Both the position numbers and the translations under genes were made by a program. The notes beneath the pieces are model-generated. The model had not been told where the DNA came from, searched no databases, and saw only the letters and a list, made by a program, of their open reading frames with translations. From Flavobacterium aerium (lineage in GTDB: Bacteria > Bacteroidota > Bacteroidia > Flavobacteriales > Flavobacteriaceae), in assembly GCF_030766725.1 (NCBI RefSeq), contig NZ_JARQWR010000002.1, positions 248,001 to 312,000 of the forward strand: a DNA stretch of 64,000 nucleotides, read 5' to 3'. Shown here one piece after another: positions 45,249 to 51,651 of this stretch (positions within the stretch are counted from its first letter, which is position 1; the number at the start of each line of letters is the position of its first letter).

Positions 45249-45288
45249 AAACAGCTTACAAATAAATTAAATATCTGTAAGCTGTTGT
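45249..45288 (-). terminator. Intrinsic terminator after the 59-residue membrane protein gene
   Basis: ACAGCTTACA and TGTAAGCTGT (45251-45260, 45276-45285) form a 10-bp stem with a 15-base AT-rich loop; on the minus strand it runs into TTTTTATTTT. Confidence 0.8.
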
Positions 45289-45313
45289 TTTATAGTAGAT
45301 TCTGTTAATAGAG

Positions 45314-45493
45314 TTAAACTCGACCTTTAAGCGCATTAAAGACCCATGAAATAGCAAAAAAACCTATTCCTACTACTGAGAATCCAATGGCATAATCTTT
45401 ATATTTTAGGACTCCTAATAATACTAATGAAGTACCAATTAAAAACATTAAAAATGATGCCCATCCAAAAATGGAATTTTTATTCATTGCCAT
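45314..45493 (-). CDS. Small two-helix membrane protein, 59 residues
   Basis: A short gene easily missed by length cut-offs. It codes MAMNKNSIFGWASFLMFLIG, then TSLVLLGVLKYKDYAIGF and a second helix SVVGIGFFAISWVFNALKG, ending RV. Two membrane helices are separated by a short basic loop. It closely resembles a conserved flavobacterial family that I recall being catalogued as CAL67264 family membrane protein; I could not check this. The start may also be the methionine two codons later (45487). Own terminator. Function unknown. Confidence 0.75.
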   Translation of the reverse strand: MAMNKNSIFGWASFLMFLIGTSLVLLGVLKYKDYAIGFSVVGIGFFAISWVFNALKGRV

Positions 45494-45633
45494 AACTATA
45501 TTGTATTTTTACACTTACTCAAATAGCGGGTGCATTCTGAGTAAAATTTGAAGTGCAAATATCGTTAAATTTAATAGATATAACGGACAAAGAAATGATA
45601 AATAATCTTTGTCCTACAGGAATTTAATCGCAA

Positions 45634-46638
45634 TTAATTAAAAACCTTGTATAACATTTCACGCAATAGATCCGATTGTGACAAACTATTGGCACCCACT
45701 CCTTTACTTTTTATATCTACAGAACGCAAAGTAGAAATGATTTGACTCACTTTACGCATAGGGAAATTACGCAATGCTAAATCGTAATCCTTTAAGAAAT
45801 AAGGGTTTAATTTTAATACTTTGGCGACATTTCCAGGTGATTTGTCTTTTAATCCATGGTATTCTAATAATTGGGAGAAAAAACTAAAAATCATACTAGT
45901 TGTTACCACTAATGGATTGTCCTTAGGATTATCGGCAAAGTAATTGACAATCTGATAAGCCTTGAGTTGGTTGCGTTCACCTATGGCTTTACGCAATTCG
46001 AAATTATTATAGTCTTTACTGAATCCTATATTGTCTTCAATGACATTCGGCGTGATGGTGCTACCTTTTGGTAGAATAATCATTAGTTTATCCAATTCAT
46101 TGCTAATCTTGCTTAAATCTGTCCCTAAGAACTCTACGAGCATGATATTGGCTTTTGGTTCTATGTTATATCCTTTTCCAGAAAGTATACGTTTGATCCA
46201 ATCCCCTACTTGATTATCATATAATTTTTTACTGTGAAAAACCACTCCTTTCTGATCCAGAATTTTGGTCAGTTTTTTGCGTTTATCCAGTGTTTTGTAT
46301 TTATAACAGAAAACTAAAACGGTAGTAGGTTGAGGATTTTCAACATAACTCTCCAGTTTATCGATGGTACGGGATAATTCCTGTGCTTCTTTTACAATAA
46401 CAACCTGACGTTCGGCCATCATCGGGTAACGTTTTGCATTCGATACTACATCTTCAATCGTTACATCTCTACCGTATAAAACCATTTGATTAAAACCTCT
46501 TTCCTCTTCCGTAAGAATGTTCTTTTCGATGTATTCGGATAATTTATCAATAAAGTAAGCTTCCTCTCCCATCAAAAAATATATTGGTTTTATATTTCCC
46601 TGCTTTATATCGTTTACAATCTTTATAACTTCGTCCAC
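45634..46638 (-). CDS. holA: DNA polymerase III delta subunit
   Basis: A 334-residue AAA+-type clamp-loader subunit that opens the sliding clamp. It begins MDEVIKIVNDIKQGNIKPIYFLMGEEAYF, the delta signature, and continues GFNQMVLYGRDVTIEDVVSNAKRYPMMAERQVVIVKEAQE, FLGTDLSKISNELDKL and a helical collar domain. The start codon is GTG (46636-46638); no ATG is available before the conserved LMGEE segment. It is divergent from the HsdR_N-domain gene, an arrangement I recall as conserved in Bacteroidota. Confidence 0.93.
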   Translation of the reverse strand: MDEVIKIVNDIKQGNIKPIYFLMGEEAYFIDKLSEYIEKNILTEEERGFNQMVLYGRDVTIEDVVSNAKRYPMMAERQVVIVKEAQELSRTIDKLESYVENPQPTTVLVFCYKYKTLDKRKKLTKILDQKGVVFHSKKLYDNQVGDWIKRILSGKGYNIEPKANIMLVEFLGTDLSKISNELDKLMIILPKGSTITPNVIEDNIGFSKDYNNFELRKAIGERNQLKAYQIVNYFADNPKDNPLVVTTSMIFSFFSQLLEYHGLKDKSPGNVAKVLKLNPYFLKDYDLALRNFPMRKVSQIISTLRSVDIKSKGVGANSLSQSDLLREMLYKVFN

Positions 46639-46658
46639 TCTTTATCTAATTTTAAATT

Positions 46659-46686
46659 TTGAGTTTTAAATTTTAATTTAACTTTG
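46659..46686 (+). promoter_or_regulatory. Bacteroidota-type promoter of the HsdR_N gene, possibly giving a leaderless mRNA
   Basis: TTG at 46659-46661 and TAACTTTG at 46679-46686 with a 17-base spacer. The -7 element ends four bases before the ATG at 46691, so transcription would start at or next to the start codon. Confidence 0.65.
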
Positions 46687-46690
46687 CCTG

Positions 46691-47140
46691 ATGCAATCAC
46701 TCAATTTTCCTTCGTACCAGTTTCGATTCAAAAATAGCAAAAATAATGCAGCTATCTTTGATGAAATTCGTAAAAAGTTTGTTTTGATTACACCAGAAGA
46801 ATGGGTACGACAACATGTTGTTCATTATCTGATGAATGAGATGAAATACCCCAAATCATGGATTAATGTAGAAAAAGTCATCAAAATTAACGGCTTGACC
46901 AAGCGGTATGATGTGGTTGTTTTTAATCCAGATGGGACTATTTTTCTATTGGTAGAATGTAAAGCACCACAAGTAAAAATTACGCAAACCACTTTTGATC
47001 AGATTGCTCGTTATAATATGACTGTGAATTCAAAATATTTAATGGTTACCAATGGATTGAATCATTATTATTGTCAAATGGATTACGAACAAGAGAAGTA
47101 TCATTTTTTACCTCAATTACCACTGCACGACAAGTTTTAG
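46691..47140 (+). CDS. Type I restriction enzyme R N-terminal-domain protein (PD-(D/E)XK fold)
   Basis: A 149-residue protein equal to the HsdR_N (DUF4357-independent) nuclease-fold domain alone. The PD-(D/E)XK elements are visible as KRYDVVVFNPDGTIFLLVECKAP, with D (about 75) and the E-x-K pair in VECKAP, plus QIARYNMTVNSKYLMVTNG, which is shared with HsdR. There is no helicase domain and no hsdM or hsdS nearby, so it is not a restriction system; it is a widespread stand-alone Bacteroidota gene next to holA. The function is unknown; a DNA-processing role with the replisome is only an inference from the neighbour. Confidence 0.82.
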   Translation: MQSLNFPSYQFRFKNSKNNAAIFDEIRKKFVLITPEEWVRQHVVHYLMNEMKYPKSWINVEKVIKINGLTKRYDVVVFNPDGTIFLLVECKAPQVKITQTTFDQIARYNMTVNSKYLMVTNGLNHYYCQMDYEQEKYHFLPQLPLHDKF

Positions 47141-47184
47141 TGGTGCAAAATGAGATTGCCTAAAGAGTTAAACAAAATTATAGA

Positions 47185-48180
47185 ATGAAGAAAATCGCTG
47201 TTGTTATATTAAATTGGAATGGACAGAAATTGTTAGAGCAATTTTTACCCTCTATTGTAAAATACACTGAGGAAGCACAGATTTATGTAGCAGACAATGC
47301 GTCTACAGATAGTTCGATTGCATTTGTAAAAGAAAAATATCCCACCATAAAGATTATTCAGAATACAGAAAACTTTGGTTTTGCACAGGGTTATAATGAA
47401 GCCCTAGTTGCTGTAGAAGAAGAATATTATGCCTTAGTGAATTCTGATATTGAGGTTACTGAGAATTGGTTAACACCTATTATAGAAACCTTTGATAAGA
47501 GACCAGAAATTGCTATAATTCAGCCTAAAATACTAGATTATAAAGCAAAAGATTATTTTGAATATGCAGGAGCAGCCGGAGGCTATATTGATCAGTATGG
47601 TTTTCCTTTTTGTCGTGGACGCATTTTCAAAACAATTGAAAAAGACGTAGGACAATACAATGATGAAACTGAAATATTTTGGGCATCAGGAGCCTGTTTT
47701 TTCATTCGTAAAGATATATTTCGTAAATTAGAGGGATTTGATATTGATTTTTTCGCACATCAAGAAGAAATTGATTTATGTTGGAGAGCTATAAATAAAG
47801 GCTATAAGGTTTATTACAACAGCAAATCGACGGTATATCATGTAGGTGGAGCTACTTTACATGAGAGTAATCCAAAGAAAACATTTCTGAATTTCAGGAA
47901 TTCGTTATTTATGCTATTAAAAAATTTGCCAAAACAAGCGCTATTCCCTATTATCTTTTTACGATTAGTACAAGATGGAATGGCTGGAGTTCAATTAGTT
48001 ATGCAAGGTAAATTTGTACATTGTGTTGCAATTATTAAATCACATTTTGCCTTTTATGGTAGTTTTTCAAAATTTTATAAAAAAAGAGATCAGTTTCAGT
48101 CCAAAAAATACTACAACATAAAAAGTATCGTTTATCATTATTATCTTAAGAACGGCAAGGTTTTTGGAGATAAACTTTAA
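47185..48180 (+). CDS. Glycosyltransferase family 2 protein
   Basis: A 331-residue GT-A-fold glycosyltransferase resembling WbbL-type rhamnosyltransferases. The N-terminal VVILNWNGQKLLEQFLPSI and ADNASTDSS bind the nucleotide; the metal-binding DxD-equivalent is NSDIEV; the acceptor region shows WASGACFFIRKDIF and FFAHQEEIDLCWRA, with the ED/E catalytic acid in the latter. The C-terminal 70 residues are basic and partly hydrophobic. It would act at the cytosolic membrane face in polysaccharide or glycolipid synthesis. It follows the HsdR_N gene by 44 bases, likely in one transcript, although no functional link is obvious. Confidence 0.88.
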   Translation: MKKIAVVILNWNGQKLLEQFLPSIVKYTEEAQIYVADNASTDSSIAFVKEKYPTIKIIQNTENFGFAQGYNEALVAVEEEYYALVNSDIEVTENWLTPIIETFDKRPEIAIIQPKILDYKAKDYFEYAGAAGGYIDQYGFPFCRGRIFKTIEKDVGQYNDETEIFWASGACFFIRKDIFRKLEGFDIDFFAHQEEIDLCWRAINKGYKVYYNSKSTVYHVGGATLHESNPKKTFLNFRNSLFMLLKNLPKQALFPIIFLRLVQDGMAGVQLVMQGKFVHCVAIIKSHFAFYGSFSKFYKKRDQFQSKKYYNIKSIVYHYYLKNGKVFGDKL

Positions 48181-48223
48181 CAATAGTTTAGGCTTAAGTA
48201 CTGGGACTATTTTTAAAAAGTAT

Positions 48224-48231
48224 TAAATTTG
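48224..48231 (+). promoter_or_regulatory. Candidate -7 element of the OmpA-family gene
   Basis: TAAATTTG fits TAnnTTTG and lies 26 bases before the ATG at 48258. No -33 TTG. Confidence 0.5.
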
Positions 48232-48257
48232 TAATTAACAAAAAACCAGAAAAAAAT

Positions 48258-49112
48258 ATGAAAAAAGCGATTCTCGCGCTATCCCTGTTAGCGCTCTTAA
48301 CGACTTCGTGCGGATCTAAGAAAAAGATTACGGAACTAGAAAATAAGAATAAAGAGATTCAGGATTTATTAAATACAGCTACAATTAAGCTAAATACCTG
48401 TCTAACGGAAAAAGAAGCTATGGCTCATCAAAAAGATGCTTTAGCAAATCAGGTAGATTTCTTAAAGAAAAACAACTCTGATTTAATCAACAATATGGGG
48501 AACTTAACGACCCTATCTTCTAAAGGAGCAGAAAACTTAGAAAAATCTCTTGAAAGTATGAGAGAGAAAGATTTAAGAATCAAAACGATGCAAGATGCAT
48601 TAACGAAAAAAGATTCTGTTACCTTAGCTTTAGTTACAAGTTTAAAAGGAGCAATTGGTAATCTTGATGATAGTGATATCGAAATCAATGTAGAAAAAGG
48701 AGTAGTATTCATTTCTATCTCAGACAAATTATTATTCAAGAGCGGTAGCTACCAAGTAAGCGATAGAGCTAAAGAAATTTTAGGTAAAGTTGCTAAAGTG
48801 GTAAATAACAAACCAGATTTTGAATTCATGGTTGAAGGTCACACAGATGATGTGCCGATTAAGAACCCTGTATTACAAGACAACTGGGATTTGAGTGTAA
48901 AACGTGCAACTTCAGTAGTTAGAGTATTACAAAACGAATTCAAAGTTGATCCAAAAAGAATGACTGCTGCTGGACGTGGAGAATACATCCCATTAGCACC
49001 AAACAATTCTTCTGAAAACAGAGCAAGAAATAGAAGAACACGTATTGTTGTACTTCCTAAGATTGATCAATTCTATGATATGATCGAGAAAGAAATGAAG
49101 AAAAAACAATAA
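48258..49112 (+). CDS. OmpA family lipoprotein with coiled coil
   Basis: A 284-residue outer-membrane lipoprotein. The signal peptide ends in a lipobox (LLTTSC, C19). A long coiled coil (about 25-125, ITELENKNKEIQDLLNTATI) leads to an OmpA-like peptidoglycan-binding domain (about 145-265) with VEGHTDDVPIKN, DNWDLSVKRATSVVRVL and the C-terminal NRARNRRTRIVVLP, the family signature. It would anchor the outer membrane to peptidoglycan. Its own -7 element and a strong terminator suggest a single-gene unit. Confidence 0.92.
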   Translation: MKKAILALSLLALLTTSCGSKKKITELENKNKEIQDLLNTATIKLNTCLTEKEAMAHQKDALANQVDFLKKNNSDLINNMGNLTTLSSKGAENLEKSLESMREKDLRIKTMQDALTKKDSVTLALVTSLKGAIGNLDDSDIEINVEKGVVFISISDKLLFKSGSYQVSDRAKEILGKVAKVVNNKPDFEFMVEGHTDDVPIKNPVLQDNWDLSVKRATSVVRVLQNEFKVDPKRMTAAGRGEYIPLAPNNSSENRARNRRTRIVVLPKIDQFYDMIEKEMKKKQ

Positions 49113-49132
49113 TCTGATCTTCAGAAAATAAA

Positions 49133-49167
49133 TTAAAAGCATCCTAAATTTAGGATGCTTTTTTTAT
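49133..49167 (+). terminator. Intrinsic terminator after the OmpA-family gene
   Basis: AAAAGCATCCTAAA is followed directly by its complement TTTAGGATGCTTTT and a T-run; the inner AT pairs form the loop. Confidence 0.92.
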
Positions 49168-49196
49168 TGGAATCATTTTAGTAGACTGAAGTTACT

Positions 49197-49204
49197 TATA
49201 TTTG
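49197..49204 (+). promoter_or_regulatory. Candidate -7 element of the DinB-like gene
   Basis: TATATTTG fits TAnnTTTG, 29 bases before ATG 49234. The nearest TTG is 27 bases upstream, too far for a good match. Confidence 0.45.
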
Positions 49205-49233
49205 AATAAGTCAAAAATAAGTAGGACAACTCG

Positions 49234-49728
49234 ATGAATCCAAACCAAAAGCAGAATGCTGTACAAGCCATTTTAGGAGAATATGAAAAGACAATTGTTG
49301 AATTGCAACACGTCATACAAGATATGTCGGCGGATGATTTAGCTTATATTGTAGACCATGAAACACAAGATTCGGATTGTAAATCAATTCAAACTGTACT
49401 AGCCCATGTGGTAAGTGCTGGTTATTCGTATTGTATATACATCAAAACATTCAAAAATATCTTGGAAGAAAGGCCGACAAAGAAGATTCGTTTGTCAAGT
49501 GCCGAATATATTCAAGATTTAGACAATGTAATAGCATTTACACGAAATGCTTTTCTCACGATATACGACCATGAATTGGAAGTATATGATCAGGATAAAA
49601 AAGTACTGACTTCTTGGAAGCAAACCTATGACATAGAACAAATGATGGAACATGCTATTGTTCATGTTCTACGACATAGAAGACAAATTGAAAGATTTAA
49701 AACGATAGTAAGCAATAGACAAATATAA
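49234..49728 (+). CDS. DinB/YfiT-like putative metalloenzyme
   Basis: A 164-residue four-helix-bundle protein of the DinB/YfiT superfamily. The three metal-binding histidines fit H58 (QTVLAHVVSAG) and the C-terminal pair within MMEHAIVHVLRHRRQIERF (about 138 and 142). The superfamily includes thiol transferases and damage-inducible proteins; nothing here defines a substrate. The DinB name comes from B. subtilis and does not mean DNA polymerase IV. The next gene starts 11 bases after its stop, so the two share a transcript. Confidence 0.82.
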   Translation: MNPNQKQNAVQAILGEYEKTIVELQHVIQDMSADDLAYIVDHETQDSDCKSIQTVLAHVVSAGYSYCIYIKTFKNILEERPTKKIRLSSAEYIQDLDNVIAFTRNAFLTIYDHELEVYDQDKKVLTSWKQTYDIEQMMEHAIVHVLRHRRQIERFKTIVSNRQI

Positions 49729-49739
49729 TCCCCTATTCT

Positions 49740-50378
49740 ATGCAAGAGATTACCTGCCCATATACTTGGGATTGTGGAAAAACAATTGATATAAAACAGT
49801 TGAGTAAATATGATTTTTTACAATCCGCAATAAGTAAAAAAATGACCTTTATGTTTCTGGATTGCCCGGTATGTAATCGTGATTTCCAGTTTAATACTGT
49901 TACCTGGATGGCTACACCTACAATTCCCAATCCGAATATTGTAGTAATAAAGAAGAAAAAAACAGTGAAGCAACTGAATACTATTCTTGAAAAATCGAAA
50001 GTAAAAATTCCTTTACCCTATTTTGATTATTTGGTCAGTGATTCATTTGTTTCGGAAATCACAATCTTCAAAGACCAAGATAATTTTACACTATATGATT
50101 TAGAAGCGTTATGTGAGAAAGTCAAAGTTGAAAAAAAATCCTATTTGACCATTAAGCAATTAGAAGGATTTGTGGATACAGCCAAAGAAATATTTAATAC
50201 TACTGCTACTGAGAAAATAGATTTTTTATCCAGAGGATTGGTCATAGGATATGAGAATACACGAATATTATGTATTGATTCACAAGATAATTCGTTGTGG
50301 GTATTTCATTCTGGAGATGGTTATGATGTTGAGAAAGTAGACATCACTTTAGCCACGATATTAAAACAATCCATGTAA
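49740..50378 (+). CDS. Putative SUKH/SMI1-KNR4-like protein with an N-terminal zinc-ribbon-like motif
   Basis: A 212-residue soluble protein. The first 50 residues hold four cysteines in two pairs, TCPYTWDCGKT (C6, C12) and LDCPVCNRDF (C42, C45), which could bind zinc. The rest resembles SUKH/SMI1-KNR4 immunity proteins: KIPLPYFDYLVSDSF, LYDLEALCEKV, LSRGLVIGYENTRILCID and SLWVFHSGDGYDVEKV. SUKH proteins neutralise polymorphic toxins, but no toxin gene is present here. The combination with a zinc-binding head is unusual. It follows the DinB-like gene by 11 bases and ends convergent to another immunity-like gene 6 bases away. The SUKH call is by eye and moderate. Confidence 0.6.
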   Translation: MQEITCPYTWDCGKTIDIKQLSKYDFLQSAISKKMTFMFLDCPVCNRDFQFNTVTWMATPTIPNPNIVVIKKKKTVKQLNTILEKSKVKIPLPYFDYLVSDSFVSEITIFKDQDNFTLYDLEALCEKVKVEKKSYLTIKQLEGFVDTAKEIFNTTATEKIDFLSRGLVIGYENTRILCIDSQDNSLWVFHSGDGYDVEKVDITLATILKQSM

Positions 50379-50384
50379 ACAGTT

Positions 50385-50972
50385 TCACATGGATTGTTCT
50401 ATTGTTTGATAGGTTTGATTATTCTGATTGTAAAATATATAAGCATAGGCCTCATCGTTACGCATTTTAGCAATATCCAATTGTCCTATAAAAATTAAAG
50501 GAATGTCATTGTGAATTGGCCAGTAGGCGTCTTGTAACCAACGTGGTGGTTTATTTAAACTGATGAAATTCTTCTGTACATGATCTTTAATATAAGTATC
50601 AAATTCCTTTCCCTTCAATTCATGAGCACCCTTTCTAATGATATTGTATTGTTTGTCAGTAATGGATAACCATTTGGGTAATAGCTTCGCCTTTTCATGG
50701 AGAATATTTTGAAAATCATCTGATTTTTCTACAACAATACCTTGGCGGACTAATAGCTTTGACAAAACATCTTGTATGTTGAGCAAATCGGATGCAGAGT
50801 GATAATCCTGCGAGATTAAGTATAAATATAAATCCATATCCGAAGACCAAGAAGGTGCAGGTTCTTGAGAAAACAATGTATTCAGACTATCACTTTCATA
50901 TAATATATTTTCGAATTCTGAGGCTGTAATTTCCCCAGTAACAAATCCTGTGATTATGGTAATATCATCCAT
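50385..50972 (-). CDS. Unrecognised protein, immunity-like, with YwqG/DUF1963-like C-terminal segment
   Basis: A 195-residue soluble protein. The N-terminal half is helical (FVTGEITASEFENILYES, MDLYLYLISQDYHSASDLL), resembling the modular immunity proteins found beside polymorphic toxins. The C-terminal half has PPRWLQDAYWPIHND followed by IPLIFIGQLDIAKM, the pattern of YwqG/DUF1963 proteins (tryptophan-proline then a PLxFxxQI/L strand). I do not recognise a named family with certainty. It lies 21 bases after the YrdC gene on the same strand, at the end of a uvrD-yrdC unit, and converges on the SUKH-like gene. Confidence 0.55.
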   Translation of the reverse strand: MDDITIITGFVTGEITASEFENILYESDSLNTLFSQEPAPSWSSDMDLYLYLISQDYHSASDLLNIQDVLSKLLVRQGIVVEKSDDFQNILHEKAKLLPKWLSITDKQYNIIRKGAHELKGKEFDTYIKDHVQKNFISLNKPPRWLQDAYWPIHNDIPLIFIGQLDIAKMRNDEAYAYIFYNQNNQTYQTIEQSM

Positions 50973-50993
50973 TTAAAATGTAAAATTAGATTC

Positions 50994-51614
50994 TTATAAA
51001 ATATCTAACGAACCTTTTCCTTCACGAATTACTACAGGCTCACCATCTGATAAATCAATAACTGTTGAAGCTTGATTATCACCATATCCACCATCGATTA
51101 CGACATCAACGATATTTTGCCATTTTTCAAAGATTAATTCCGGATCAGTTGTGTATTCGATAACATCATCTTCATCTCGAATAGAAGTTGAAACAATGGG
51201 ACGGCCTAATTGACGTACAATTTCCAAAACAATAGAATTGTTGGGTACTCGTATTCCGACTGTATTTTTCTTTTTAAATTCTTTTGGAAGGTTATTATTT
51301 CCTGGTAAAATGAATGTATATGGACCTGGTAATGCTCTTTTTAATAGCTTAAAAACGGAAGTATCAATTTGTTTCACATAATCGGAAATATTGCTTAAAT
51401 CGTGGCAAACAAATGAAAAATTTGCTTTGTCTAATTTTACACCTTTAATCTTAGCAATTTTCTCTAAAGCTTTGGTATTAGAGATATCACAACCCAATCC
51501 ATAAACAGTATCTGTAGGGTAAATAACTAATCCTCCATTTTGCAATACCTTTACAACTTTAGCGATTTCTTTTTCACTGGGATTATCTTCGTAAATTTTA
51601 ATAAATTGAGCCAT
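50994..51614 (-). CDS. L-threonylcarbamoyladenylate synthase (YrdC/Sua5 family)
   Basis: A 206-residue enzyme of the YrdC/Sua5/YciO family that makes threonylcarbamoyl-AMP for the t6A modification of ANN-decoding tRNAs. Motifs: GGLVIYPTDTVYGLGCD, the basic KAKIKG-like IAKIKGVKLDKANFSFVC, PGPYTFILPG, VGIRVPN and PIVSTSIRDEDD. It lacks the C-terminal Sua5 domain, so it is the short YrdC/YciO form; YciO paralogues cannot be fully excluded. It is 37 bases downstream of the UvrD/PcrA gene on the same strand. Confidence 0.85.
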   Translation of the reverse strand: MAQFIKIYEDNPSEKEIAKVVKVLQNGGLVIYPTDTVYGLGCDISNTKALEKIAKIKGVKLDKANFSFVCHDLSNISDYVKQIDTSVFKLLKRALPGPYTFILPGNNNLPKEFKKKNTVGIRVPNNSIVLEIVRQLGRPIVSTSIRDEDDVIEYTTDPELIFEKWQNIVDVVIDGGYGDNQASTVIDLSDGEPVVIREGKGSLDIL

Positions 51615-51651
51615 CTTGTTAATTTTTAAGGTTATAGTATAACACTGTTAT

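Noticed and set aside
46691-47140. HsdR_N gene as part of a type I restriction-modification system.
   Set aside because: No hsdM, hsdS or helicase domain is present; the gene stops after the nuclease fold.
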